Source: Legionella yabuuchiae
GTDB lineage: Bacteria; Pseudomonadota; Gammaproteobacteria; Legionellales; Legionellaceae
Assembly: GCF_900640115.1 (NCBI RefSeq)
Contig: NZ_CAAAIW010000027.1
Coordinates: 1 to 37,500 of the forward strand
Length of the DNA stretch: 37,500 nt
Reading direction: 5' to 3'
Shown one piece after another: positions 1 through 7,127 of this stretch. The notes beneath the pieces were generated by a model. It was not told where the DNA came from and ran no database searches. It saw nothing but the letters and a program-made list of their open reading frames with translations. Position 1 is the first letter of the stretch. Every line of letters starts with the position of its first letter. Made by a program: the position numbers and the translations under genes.

Positions 1-1
1 T

Positions 2-133
2 CCACCTTATTCACCAGATCTAAATCCAATTGAGAAATGTTGGGCAAATTTAAAAAAGAAAATTAAGAATGAAATTGCTAATTTTGATTCTTTAGTTCAG
101 GCGATTGATCATGCTTTTCAGGGGATCGTTTAA
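2..133 (+). mobile_element. IS630-family transposase, C-terminal fragment
   Basis: The reading frame that enters from the left edge encodes the last 43 residues of a transposase and stops at a TAA at 131-133. It begins with PPYSPDLNPIEKCWANLKKK, the signature around the last acidic residue of the DDE catalytic triad (the E of NPIE) in IS630/Tc1-mariner-type transposases. The rest of the gene lies outside the window, so it cannot be judged intact or dead. The element's right end must fall between this stop and about position 160, because a truncated phosphotransferase-like frame begins there. The family call is strong from the motif; the exact IS is not identifiable. Confidence 0.85.
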
Positions 134-140
134 ATTTTAA

Positions 141-707
141 TTCACTATAAAACTATCAGATGGCGGTTTTTTTCAAGATGGCAACTTAACCATTCGTCCA
201 TTTAATCATGATGAGGAATACCTGCCGTATGCATATTCTTGCCTAGATAACAAACATGTGCGTGAAAGCTTAGGTGATCAAAGAACAACCCATTTACGTG
301 CCTTCCTTGATGAAAACCAACATTTTCTTCCTAGTAAATCCGAGGCTAACCTCACCCACGCCGATTATGATCCAGCAAACATGTTAGTAAAGAAAATTGA
401 TGCACGCTACCAAGTGGTAGCCATATTGGATTGGGAGTTTGCTTTTTCCGGGACTTATCTGATGGATATCGGTATGTTTCTTCGTTACAGCCATAAGCTA
501 CCAGAAGTTTATGAAACAAATTTTGTTAAAGGCATCATTTCAGAGGGCAATCCCCTACCAGATAGTTGGAAAAAATCAGCAAAATTAATGGACACTATCT
601 GCTTGCTAAGCCTGTTATATTGGAACCCTAAAAATGAAAGACCCAATTTGAGTACGGATGTTACCTTGCTTATTCAAAATACACTGGATAACTGGCGGTT
701 GTATTGA
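141..707 (+). pseudogene. Aminoglycoside phosphotransferase-like protein, 5'-truncated by IS
   Basis: An open frame runs from just after a stop at 138-140 to a TAA/TGA-type end at 707. A GTG at 258 could give 149 residues, but protein-like sequence (DGNLTIRPFNHDEEYLPYAY) continues upstream of it, so the original gene began further left. The C-terminal half holds the APH/choline-kinase fold signatures: HADYDPANML matches the Brenner motif HxDxxxxN (catalytic Asp and Asn) and ILDWEFAFSG supplies the metal-binding Asp. The N-terminal lobe that binds ATP is missing. An IS630-type transposase tail ends directly upstream, so insertion or an IS-mediated deletion probably removed the 5' part. Substrate unknown; resistance function cannot be claimed. 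It may survive as a non-functional remnant. Confidence 0.7.
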
Positions 708-715
708 GCGAAAAA

Positions 716-743
716 ATAGTGCTCATTAATTGATGAGCACTAT
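716..743. terminator. Bidirectional intrinsic terminator
   Basis: An 11-bp perfect inverted repeat (ATAGTGCTCAT / ATGAGCACTAT) with a 6-nt loop sits between two convergent genes. It has an A run on the left (711-716) and a T run on the right (about 750-756), so it can terminate transcription from both sides. Confidence 0.75.
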
Positions 744-771
744 ACTAAATTTTTTGACTAGGTAATTTGCT

Positions 772-1620
772 CTACTTAAGCAATAGCCAGCATTCAGTCA
801 CTAACTCTGTTTCCGCAACTTCATGGTCAAAATTGTAATAACAGAAAATACAGGGCAGAGAGCCGAGATCTTCCCCTGATTTTGGCAACCAATCTCGATA
901 CAATCCATAGACAGTTTCGCTCATGTTATCACGGGCTCCTTTATGGACAGCAACCGCATAACGACCAGCAGGTAATCGCCTCTCCAAAATCTCGCCACTC
1001 AATTTTGCCTGCTCAGGAACAGTAATAGCTAGATCGAAACGAAACTCTTCCGTTGGTGTGGTTTGGGGATCATCATAACCAAATCCAAATGCTTCTCCTG
1101 GTTTAGGTTTTAAATCCATCGGGTTTGCTTTCGCCCAATTGATTAGTTTATTCACGCTGTCTCCTACTTTTCTTGGATCACCGCGATGCTCCAGTACAGC
1201 TAGACGTCTTTCCTTCATATCTTTAATAACAACATTCATTTTCATCTCACCTTGTTCTCGCAAACAGTACGGCGGTTTTTCCCAGGCTTGCCAACTCATC
1301 TGTTTTCTAAATTCACTTGGGCTGACGGTACAGTTTTGTTTGAATGCTCTCGTAAAAGCTTCATGAGATTCAAACCCCGCATCGATTGCAATTTCAATAA
1401 TTGATTTATCCTTATAGACAATGAGCTGATGTGCGGCCCGTTTTAAGCGTAACCATCGAATATATTGCTGTGGCGATAAACCTGTAAATGCAGTAAATAT
1501 TCGGTGGAAATGATATTTTGAAACGCATGCAACATCACTTAACTGATCTAATGTCAGCTTTTCATCAAGGTGTTTACCGATATAATCGATAACCTTTTGT
1601 AATTGATGTTCATAATTCAT
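772..1620 (-). CDS. AraC-family regulator with GyrI-like effector-binding domain
   Basis: 282 residues. Residues about 5-105 are an AraC/XylS DNA-binding domain with two helix-turn-helices (LDQLSDVACVSKYHFHRIF and the conserved stretch IEIAIDAGFESHEAFTRAFK). Residues about 125-282 form a GyrI-like (SOUL/AraC effector-binding, Rob C-terminal type) domain that in this family binds small, often toxic, lipophilic ligands. The order, HTH first and GyrI second, is that of Rob/SoxS-like multidrug regulators. The ATG start has no strong Shine-Dalgarno but begins exactly where the family does (MNYEHQLQKVIDYI). A second, free-standing GyrI-like domain is encoded at 3338-3784. The gene ends against a bidirectional terminator. 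Target genes unknown. Confidence 0.88.
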   Translation of the reverse strand: MNYEHQLQKVIDYIGKHLDEKLTLDQLSDVACVSKYHFHRIFTAFTGLSPQQYIRWLRLKRAAHQLIVYKDKSIIEIAIDAGFESHEAFTRAFKQNCTVSPSEFRKQMSWQAWEKPPYCLREQGEMKMNVVIKDMKERRLAVLEHRGDPRKVGDSVNKLINWAKANPMDLKPKPGEAFGFGYDDPQTTPTEEFRFDLAITVPEQAKLSGEILERRLPAGRYAVAVHKGARDNMSETVYGLYRDWLPKSGEDLGSLPCIFCYYNFDHEVAETELVTECWLLLK

Positions 1621-1669
1621 GCTTATCTTACTTGCACCACTTCATTTACTCACAACAAGGTTAACTTAT

Positions 1670-1935
1670 CTATGAGGTGCTTGTTTGACCATAATTGCTA
1701 AATTTGATAGTTCTCTGTTGAAGAAAAACCTCCGATACTATTTGTGCCACTGATGCTATCACTTTATCTTTTGAAATAGCTTTTTCTTGCTTTTGTGTGT
1801 AATAAATTGCCAGCACAATAGGTGCACCTTAAGGCGTCCAGATAATGCTGATATCATTAGTGGTACCATAGACACAAGTGCCTGTCTTATCGCCGATAAC
1901 CCAAACCACCCCATAGGTCATCGCTACGTGCAAGT
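1670..1935 (-). pseudogene. Class A beta-lactamase, C-terminal relic
   Basis: Read on the minus strand, the frame gives GVVWVIGDKTGTCVYGTTND, then ISIIWTP, a TAA stop, and continues in the same frame as GAPIVLAIYYTQKQEKA and further to a TAG at 1670-1672. This is the C-terminal end of a class A serine beta-lactamase: K-T-G is the third active-site motif and the flanking WVIGDKTG, NDI and IYYTQ segments are typical. The relic has a premature stop where the family usually has Lys, and lacks a residue in the GTCGVYGT segment. Just upstream, PMGW appears in another frame, indicating a small insertion. The N-terminal half with the SxxK and SDN motifs is absent, so no active enzyme can be made. Confidence 0.8.
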
Positions 1936-2106
1936 GGAAAATGTGTTAGTTACGTTAACTCTGGATTTACTGGAATTAAAAGTCAAACCAAGAGAATTAT
2001 TAAAATCATCCCCAACAATGACACATTCATCAAAATGTTCATTAACTGAAATCTTGCACCGAGTCATATTATTTACTCTGGAAGTCGAAGCGTAAGAATC
2101 TGACAA
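1924..2106 (-). pseudogene. Possible frameshifted tail of the adjacent secreted protein
   Basis: A 60-residue frame starting within the end of the secreted protein at 2073-2432, in a different phase. It contains protein-like sequence with paired cysteines (TRCKISVNEHFDECVIVGDD), echoing the cysteine spacing in the C-terminus of the upstream frame (AKICSNGEAQLNCQI). No separate ribosome-binding site is visible. One reading is that a frameshift near 2075-2105 split one gene. The alternative is that the frame is spurious. It runs directly into the beta-lactamase relic, so the junction near 1935 may be a deletion scar. Confidence 0.3.
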
Positions 2107-2432
2107 TTAAGCTGCGCCTCACCATTGGAACAAATTTTGGCTGATAATGTTTCTGCTTCAAACCTAGCAATAATTGGTAATATTTTCGGCTGTAGTCGAC
2201 TGACTGGAAAAATACAATTCTTACTGGAGAATGTCCTGCAATGTTGTTCGGGGTTTAGTAAATCATGTTCTATCGATAAAATTTCAATACTGGCGGCGGA
2301 ATGGGAAAAATCAGTCTTGGCTTGCATGGATATATAGTGGTTAGTGGCGGTAACATCAAAAAGCGATCCCATATTGGCTGCAAAGCTTACGAAGGTGATG
2401 AGTGACAGCGTGAAACCAGTAATTTTTTTCAT
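2073..2432 (-). CDS. Small secreted protein, unknown function
   Basis: 119 residues with a clear Sec signal peptide (MKKITGFTLSLITFVSFA, cleavage probably around residue 18-20). The mature part is about 100 residues with three cysteines (C63, then two near the C-terminus), suggesting a disulfide-stabilised periplasmic or secreted protein. The start is supported by AAGGAT eight bases upstream of the ATG. It lies 15 bp downstream of the beta-barrel gene at 2448-3167 on the same strand, so the two are probably co-transcribed. The family is not recognised. The frame may have been shortened by a frameshift, since protein-like sequence continues in another phase beyond the stop. Confidence 0.55.
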   Translation of the reverse strand: MKKITGFTLSLITFVSFAANMGSLFDVTATNHYISMQAKTDFSHSAASIEILSIEHDLLNPEQHCRTFSSKNCIFPVSRLQPKILPIIARFEAETLSAKICSNGEAQLNCQILTLRLPE

Positions 2433-2447
2433 GTCTTTATATCCTTT

Positions 2448-3167
2448 TTAGGCAATCAATGTCAGTGTTAGCGCGTGTGCGTCGGTATTTCCGGTTTTAA
2501 GATGATTTAAAACTTGAGGCCTTGGATTTAATTTTCCTTCATTTAAATAAAAATATTTATATCCCACTTCAAGCGATTTATTGTTCCCTACTTGATTTAA
2601 TCGAAGGCCAATGCCTGCCATTGCACTGAATTTAATCTGAGTATCCCCCTGAAATGCCTGATTGGGAATAGTAACGCCCCCGTCTAAAGAGGTTTCTTGA
2701 TAACCATAGGTTTTGATGAAATTAGGACCAACCCCCGCATCAACCACGAAGGAGACTTGGTCGTCTTGTCCTTTCCAGGCCACTTTGGCATTGGCATAGA
2801 GCGGTACGTTGGTGGTTTTGTATTGATAATCTAGGTTTGGAAAGGTGCGCTCAAGATAAATGAGGCCATTAACGGTTGCAGGGCTTAAATAATAAACGCT
2901 GGCTCCAATCGCGACATCAATGGGCTGCCATGAACATGCATCAAAAAAATAACCGGCCCCTGCTAAAAAAACCGTGTTATTTCGTTGATTGACGGTATGG
3001 ATGTTGCCAAAGGAGCTCCGAATGTTAATCAGCTGTTCTTGGCCTTGATTTACATAAGCCCCACCTAATGAAAGATTCAACTGCCCTTGCGGCAATTGAT
3101 AGGCATGTGATGGCATGGCAGAAAGCGCTATAAAGGCGGGCAGAAGAGGCGTAAAAATCCGTTTCAT
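2448..3167 (-). CDS. Outer membrane beta-barrel protein
   Basis: 239 residues. The N-terminus MKRIFTPLLPAFIALSAMPSHA is a Sec signal peptide with an AxA-like cleavage site. The rest alternates hydrophobic and polar residues in strand-length segments rich in Gly, Tyr and Asn (LNLSLGGAYVNQG, NNTVFLAGAGYFF, SFVVDAGVGPNFIKTYGY, FSAMAGIGLRL, SLEVGYKYFYL), and the chain ends in a short strand (HALTLTLIA). This is the pattern of a small eight-stranded barrel of the OmpA/OmpW/Opa-like group. The start has AGGACAG upstream. A small secreted protein follows 15 bp downstream. Precise family and substrate are not determinable by eye. Confidence 0.75.
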   Translation of the reverse strand: MKRIFTPLLPAFIALSAMPSHAYQLPQGQLNLSLGGAYVNQGQEQLINIRSSFGNIHTVNQRNNTVFLAGAGYFFDACSWQPIDVAIGASVYYLSPATVNGLIYLERTFPNLDYQYKTTNVPLYANAKVAWKGQDDQVSFVVDAGVGPNFIKTYGYQETSLDGGVTIPNQAFQGDTQIKFSAMAGIGLRLNQVGNNKSLEVGYKYFYLNEGKLNPRPQVLNHLKTGNTDAHALTLTLIA

Positions 3168-3230
3168 AAAACTGTCCTATATTAAAAAAAATTTGGATCC
3201 TTTATCCGATCAGTTTTTTTATGATAACCA

Positions 3231-3306
3231 AATATTTATGATCTTTCAAAATGCGGCGGTGCAAAAAAGAAAAAGCAAATTATGCATTTTGAAAGATTAA
3301 TATTTA
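3231..3306. repeat. Palindromic MITE-like repeat, degenerate copy
   Basis: The arms GATCTTTCAAAATGCG and GCATTTTGAAAGATTA form an inverted repeat around a GCGGCGGTGCAAAAAAGAAA core. It matches the better-preserved copies elsewhere in the window (e.g. 19249-19318), but the outer TATACCC ends are degraded. It lies upstream of the barrel gene's start. Confidence 0.7.
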
Positions 3307-3337
3307 TCAGGTTGGACTTTAAATAAGGGTAATGTAT

Positions 3338-3784
3338 TTATTTAATACCTATATAAATAGCTACTTCATCGCCATTGCTATAAGCCTCGAAGTCTGTCAT
3401 AAAAGAGCGTTTATATGGACTATCCGCTGTAAAATAATTCCAGACTGTCTTCCATGTATCAATGATTGCTTTAGGCATTTCCCCCTCACCTCGAAAAATC
3501 AGATAGTTACCTGAAGTGATTTTTACAGAGCTCAACTCTTTTACCTCATTTGCAGAGGCAATACCGGCAGTCACCGTGTAAAAACCATTTACATCCGTTT
3601 CATAATCTGAATAAACCCCAAAAACTGTTTTATCTATTGTAGGATTGCTTGAATTAAATTTCTGCCACAATTTAGGCAATTTCGCCATTGTTTCATCGAA
3701 CTCAATACTGTTTTGAGTTCGAACTGAAAGGCCTGTTACTGTAAAACTGTCAACGTACTTTACTATTGGTTGTGCAAATGACAT
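3338..3784 (-). CDS. GyrI-like (effector-binding) domain protein
   Basis: 148 residues if started at the ATG at 3784, which has AGGAG eight bases upstream; an in-frame start 13 codons earlier lacks such a site. The whole protein is one GyrI-like/AraC effector-binding domain: an N-terminal strand (VDSFTVTGLSVRT), a helix with LPKLWQKF, the central FGVYSDYETDVNGFYTVTAG segment, the ITSGNYLIFRGEG strand, and the typical ending AIIDTWKTVWNYF with a final YIGIK strand. Such stand-alone domains bind hydrophobic small molecules, or act on DNA gyrase like SbmC, but no DNA-binding domain is present here. It is flanked by other small detoxification-type genes. Function in vivo is unknown. Confidence 0.82.
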   Translation of the reverse strand: MSFAQPIVKYVDSFTVTGLSVRTQNSIEFDETMAKLPKLWQKFNSSNPTIDKTVFGVYSDYETDVNGFYTVTAGIASANEVKELSSVKITSGNYLIFRGEGEMPKAIIDTWKTVWNYFTADSPYKRSFMTDFEAYSNGDEVAIYIGIK

Positions 3785-3925
3785 TAAATGACTCCTTTTA
3801 ATCGATGTTTCACTTTGATTCAAACGTTGTAATGAAGTTTCTTATGCACGGCAAACGCACATAAAGCTAGACGTTCGAACTTTTTGAACATACTGCTTTA
3901 CAAGCAGTGGTGATCTAATTGGACA

Positions 3926-4297
3926 TTATGATGTTCCTAATGAGGCGACGCGCAATCGATTGCCATCTGGATCTTGTGCAAGAAACGTATATCCATAAGG
4001 CGCGACACTTGGAGAAGCGAGTATGCTTATTTCTTTTTCTTGCCATTTTGCAAATAAGGCATCAACAGCGTTGCTATTTTCGAGTGTAAACGCCAATTCA
4101 CCACTCCCCTCTTTATCAAATTTTGGTTCAACAGCATGTTTAGTTTTTAAGCCTAAGCTCATTCCATTTGAGAATTTAAATGAATGAAATGTAGGTGAGG
4201 CTTCGTCTGGTTTTATTCCCAGTAAATCCTGATAAAATTGGCTGCTTTCAGCGAGATTATCAACGTAAAGTACAATAACATTTGGTTCGATTATCAT
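3926..4297 (-). CDS. VOC-family (glyoxalase/bleomycin-resistance fold) protein
   Basis: 123 residues, one vicinal-oxygen-chelate domain made of two beta-alpha-beta-beta-beta modules: VIVLYVDNLAESSQFYQDLLG at the start and LENSNAVDALFAKWQEKEIS in the second module, ending in FLAQDPDGNRLRV, the near-invariant DPDGN motif of the glyoxalase/bleomycin-resistance superfamily. The ATG has AGGAG at good spacing. Members are metal-dependent lyases, dioxygenases, or drug-binding resistance proteins; the substrate cannot be predicted. The WYL-domain regulator at 4388-5080 lies upstream on the same strand about 90 bp away, so it may control or be co-transcribed with this gene. Confidence 0.85.
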   Translation of the reverse strand: MIIEPNVIVLYVDNLAESSQFYQDLLGIKPDEASPTFHSFKFSNGMSLGLKTKHAVEPKFDKEGSGELAFTLENSNAVDALFAKWQEKEISILASPSVAPYGYTFLAQDPDGNRLRVASLGTS

Positions 4298-4387
4298 GAT
4301 TTCTCCTATGATTAAGTTTCATTGATAGTATCGAACGTAGTTTACGAGTATGGACTGACAGTTTATGTCAGCAGTGTGCGTGTTAAT

Positions 4388-5080
4388 TTACTGCTCAGGA
4401 ATATCGTGAATTTCACGCCATTTTTTTAGTAACGTTTGGCGACTTTGGGGATAGCGTTTTTCACACTGAATTAATTTAACGATTCTGTCGGTTCGAAAAT
4501 GACGAAAATCTGTCTTAAGCTCACACCAAGATACAATAACATGCACCTCTTCAAAATATCCAAGTGCTAGCGGCCAGATGATACGTTGAGATTCGTCACC
4601 CTTCGCATCGATATATTTCATTTGAAGTTTATATTCTCTTCGAATAGCGTCACGAATCAAAGCTTCTTTTTCATCGTCGTTTTCTATTGCGGTTTTAACA
4701 GGGCCAATGAGTAACCCTGAGTACTCAAGTTTATGCCGAAGATCTTCTGGGAGAACCGATGATATTTTTGCCAAAACATTGGTTGCTGCAAGTCTTAAAT
4801 TCTTATCAGTTCTGCGAGCCACCCACCGGGAGCCAAGAACTAATGCTTCTATTTCTTCTTCGGTAAACATCAATGGAGGCAACATAAACCCAGGGCGTAA
4901 AATATAACCAAGACCAGGTTCACCCTCTATTGAAGCGCCTTGGGACTGAAGTGTTACTATGTCTCGATAAAGAGTGCGTAGACTCACACCAAGTTCATCA
5001 GCTAATTGCTTCCCACTGACAGGATAACGATGACACCGAAGTATTTGGATGAGATCAAAAAGACGTTGCGTTCTGGACAA
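4388..5080 (-). CDS. HTH/WYL-domain transcriptional regulator (YafY type)
   Basis: About 230 residues from a TTG at 5080, which has AAAGGT upstream and begins with the family-typical (M)SRTQRLFDLIQILR. ATG starts further up (5116, 5173) would extend the frame towards or into the palindromic repeat at 5148-5204 and look unlikely. Residues 1-60 are a winged HTH of the DeoR/HTH_11 type (VSGKQLADELGVSLRTLYRD). The middle carries the FTEEEIEALVLG helix. The WYL part is degenerate: it reads IIWPLALGYFEEVHVIVSWCE, where the usual W-Y-L triad would sit. The C-terminus HFRTDRIVKL is typical. Such proteins sense small ligands or nucleotides and usually act as local repressors. A VOC gene follows downstream on the same strand. 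Confidence 0.85.
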   Translation of the reverse strand: MSRTQRLFDLIQILRCHRYPVSGKQLADELGVSLRTLYRDIVTLQSQGASIEGEPGLGYILRPGFMLPPLMFTEEEIEALVLGSRWVARRTDKNLRLAATNVLAKISSVLPEDLRHKLEYSGLLIGPVKTAIENDDEKEALIRDAIRREYKLQMKYIDAKGDESQRIIWPLALGYFEEVHVIVSWCELKTDFRHFRTDRIVKLIQCEKRYPQSRQTLLKKWREIHDIPEQ

Positions 5081-5147
5081 AATATGGACCTTTAACTTTG
5101 TGATAAATGCTGACATATTTTGGCAGCATAAATTTAAAATTTCTATA

Positions 5148-5204
5148 TATACCCGTAATCTTTCAAAAAGCATAAATCACGCATTTTGAAAGATTACGGG
5201 TATA
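5148..5204. repeat. Palindromic MITE-like repeat, short copy
   Basis: Near-perfect 57-bp palindrome starting TATACCCGTAATCTTTCAAA and ending in its inverse complement, TTTGAAAGATTACGGGTATA. It is the minimal form of the repeat family, lacking the inner GCCCTGCCGC arms. Confidence 0.85.
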
Positions 5205-5286
5205 TACTGGATTTTCAGCAAATATCTCCAACCGGTCAGCTAAGCATTTCGGAAGCATCTTCTACTCATAATAATCATAAGAAAGC

Positions 5287-5307
5287 CGGACAGCAAACTG
5301 CTGTCCG
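5287..5307 (-). terminator. Intrinsic terminator of the VOC gene
   Basis: A 9-bp perfect stem CGGACAGCA / TGCTGTCCG with a 3-nt loop sits immediately after the stop codon of the minus-strand VOC gene. On the minus strand it is followed by a modest T-rich stretch (GGCTTTCTT). Confidence 0.6.
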
Positions 5308-5308
5308 A

Positions 5309-5707
5309 TTAGCTCTTCTCATCTGGATAAATAACAGAATTATTGTGACTCTTACACCATATTTCTTCTTCGCTAAGTGTCGTTTCAATTAATTCGATTG
5401 GTGCACCTGAATCAATGATGGCTGCGACTTTAAAACCACTGAAAGGCTCATACGGCCCAAGAACGATTTCTTTGCCTTCTATTGCAGCTTCCAAATCATC
5501 CACCTGGAATGCAACATGACTCATTGTTTTAAGCAATGGATGCAATGGTGAGTCTTCTTCAAACCGATGATATTGAATACGGTATGGACTGTCTTCACCA
5601 CCGCTTGTATACATTTTAAATGTTGAACTATATCGCTCACCTTCACGTTTAACCGTGGTCGGTATGCCAATGTGATGGAAGCGATAATTAATTGTTTTAA
5701 CCGTCAT
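5309..5707 (-). CDS. VOC-like (glyoxalase-fold) protein
   Basis: About 132 residues using the second of two adjacent ATGs (5707), which is correctly spaced from GGAGA. A TTG 12 bases earlier overlaps that ribosome-binding site and is less likely. The sequence RFHHIGIPTTVKREGERYSS opens like a VOC metal-binding strand, and MSHVAFQVDDLEAAIEG is the second beta-alpha module with its conserved His. PIELIETT ends the fold with a probable metal-ligand Glu. It may be a lyase or isomerase of the glyoxalase superfamily; substrate unknown. It is divergent from the LysR regulator at 5835, about 125 bp of AT-rich DNA apart, the usual arrangement for a LysR protein and its target. Confidence 0.75.
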   Translation of the reverse strand: MTVKTINYRFHHIGIPTTVKREGERYSSTFKMYTSGGEDSPYRIQYHRFEEDSPLHPLLKTMSHVAFQVDDLEAAIEGKEIVLGPYEPFSGFKVAAIIDSGAPIELIETTLSEEEIWCKSHNNSVIYPDEKS

Positions 5708-5834
5708 CATGTTCTCCAATTAGTTTACTATTGAACCTATAGCATCTATTATATTATTAAATAGAATTATGTGAATCGAATAATAATTTATTTATTATTA
5801 ACTTTTAGTTAATAGTTTGAGGCTATCATCCACC

Positions 5835-6722
5835 ATGTATAATCACGGACAAATTATTTGCTTTTTGAAAACCGCTGAATTTGCTAGTTTTACACGCGCA
5901 GCCGATGCCTTGCACATGACCCCTACCGCAGTCAGTAAGCAAATAAAAAACTTAGAAGAAACCATTGGCGAACAATTGCTGCTGCGAACGACAAGACGAG
6001 TAAGTTTGACAGAGTTTGGCATACTATTTTATGAGCGCTGTATCCGGATTGAAGAGCAAATCAACTCCATGAATCGCTTTATTGAGTCTAAAAAAGAAAT
6101 CCCACAAGGCGAATTAAATGTTTTGGTATCAACGATTACTGCCAAGGATCATTTTTTAAACCATTTAAATGCATTTATCTGCTCATACCCAGAGATTGAC
6201 TTAACTATTGAGTTTTCTGAACACGACGACGATCTTTCACGAAAGGAAATTGACATCATGGTGGGATTTCCACCCATCCCCCCAGCGACAGAATCATTAA
6301 AATATAGGAGATTATTTAGCGTAAAAAATATTCTCTGCGCTTCACGAGCTTTTGTTGCCCAATACGGTATGCCGCAAAGCGCTGAGGAATTACCGCATTT
6401 TAAATTCATTTCTCACAGCCTGCGAAAACCAGCGCATTTTTTACCTCTGGCGGATGGAAGACAAATTCATTGCGGCAAACCAATTTTATATATGAATAAT
6501 TTTAATGCATTGAATCAGGCTTGCCTTGCAGGAGTTGGTCTGTTTCTAACTGGTGACAGCTTAGTAAAACCATGGTTGGAAAATGGCAGTTTAATTCAGA
6601 TTTTAGCAGATTATGAATTCCGCAATTTTGATATTTACCTTTTTTATCGAGCTTATGATTATGAGTTACCCAAAATTCGTGTATTTGTTGATTTTTTTAC
6701 TGAAAAATTGCGTCTATCATAA
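5835..6722 (+). CDS. LysR-family transcriptional regulator
   Basis: 295 residues from the ATG at 5835; a TTG six codons upstream is also in frame but the family normally starts near here. Residues about 5-62 are the LysR winged HTH (FTRAADALHMTPTAVSKQIK, then LEETIGEQLLLRTTRRVSLT). Residues about 90-290 are the periplasmic-binding-like effector domain (GELNVLVSTITAKDHFL, ALNQACLAGVGLFLTGDSLV). The divergent VOC gene at 5309-5707 is the likely target, with a shared 5708-5834 control region that is AT-rich and contains short dyads such as AATAATAATTTATTTATTATTA... features compatible with LysR binding. Effector unknown. Confidence 0.9.
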   Translation: MYNHGQIICFLKTAEFASFTRAADALHMTPTAVSKQIKNLEETIGEQLLLRTTRRVSLTEFGILFYERCIRIEEQINSMNRFIESKKEIPQGELNVLVSTITAKDHFLNHLNAFICSYPEIDLTIEFSEHDDDLSRKEIDIMVGFPPIPPATESLKYRRLFSVKNILCASRAFVAQYGMPQSAEELPHFKFISHSLRKPAHFLPLADGRQIHCGKPILYMNNFNALNQACLAGVGLFLTGDSLVKPWLENGSLIQILADYEFRNFDIYLFYRAYDYELPKIRVFVDFFTEKLRLS

Positions 6723-6753
6723 AATAAACGCTTAAAAATCGACGTTCAAAAAA

Positions 6754-6873
6754 CTATCGAGATGAAAATAGTCCAAGGCCTACGATGCTCATGAGTCTAA
6801 ATGATTGCCAAATGAAGTAAACATGACCATAACCGATTGGCAGCACCCACCCAACCGATATTGTGGCCTTTAT
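6754..6873 (-). pseudogene. Possible membrane-protein C-terminal fragment
   Basis: In the 405-bp gap before the porin gene, the minus strand has an open run of about 39 codons ending in TAG at 6754-6756. It reads PIGYGHVYFIWQSFRLMSIV followed by GLGLFSSR, which resembles a hydrophobic segment plus short tail of an integral membrane protein. No start codon or ribosome-binding site is apparent. It could be a decayed transporter end or chance. Confidence 0.22.
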
Positions 6874-6906
6874 TCAAACCCATAATCCCTGAGGAATCTG
6901 ACGGTA

Positions 6907-7001
6907 GATACCCGTGATCGTTCAAAATGCGGGTTTTTTAAAATGCGGCGGAGCGAAAAAGAAACAGCATACATCACGCATTTTGAAGGATCATGGGTAT
7001 A
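6907..7001. repeat. Palindromic MITE-like repeat
   Basis: The element runs from GATACCCGTGATCGTTCAAA to TTTTGAAGGATCATGGGTAT, with an inner AAAATGCGGCGGAGCGAAAAA segment. It is a moderately diverged copy of the repeat family, located 126 bp upstream of the porin start. Confidence 0.8.
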
Positions 7002-7070
7002 AGTGCCTACAAGAGCTGATGGGTTTATAAAAGCATCCATTTTATGGCGTTCGCCATTCTTAATTCTACG

Positions 7071-7079
7071 TGGTATAAA
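7071..7079 (+). promoter_or_regulatory. Extended -10 promoter candidate for the porin gene
   Basis: TGGTATAAA (TGn plus TATAAA) lies 48 bp upstream of the porin ATG. No convincing -35 is seen at 17 bp, so recognition would rely on the TGn extension. The assignment is by pattern only. Confidence 0.45.
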
Positions 7080-7127
7080 TAAGCGGTTTATTAAGCAAAA
7101 TATAGATTCGTTTTTAAGGATAAGACA

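Noticed and set aside
1787-2095. Plus-strand ORF over the beta-lactamase relic
   Set aside because: The minus strand reads recognisable beta-lactamase, and the plus-strand product has no family character.
5117-5173. Longer start for the WYL regulator
   Set aside because: The extension would overlap the palindromic repeat, and the TTG at 5080 gives the family-typical N-terminus.
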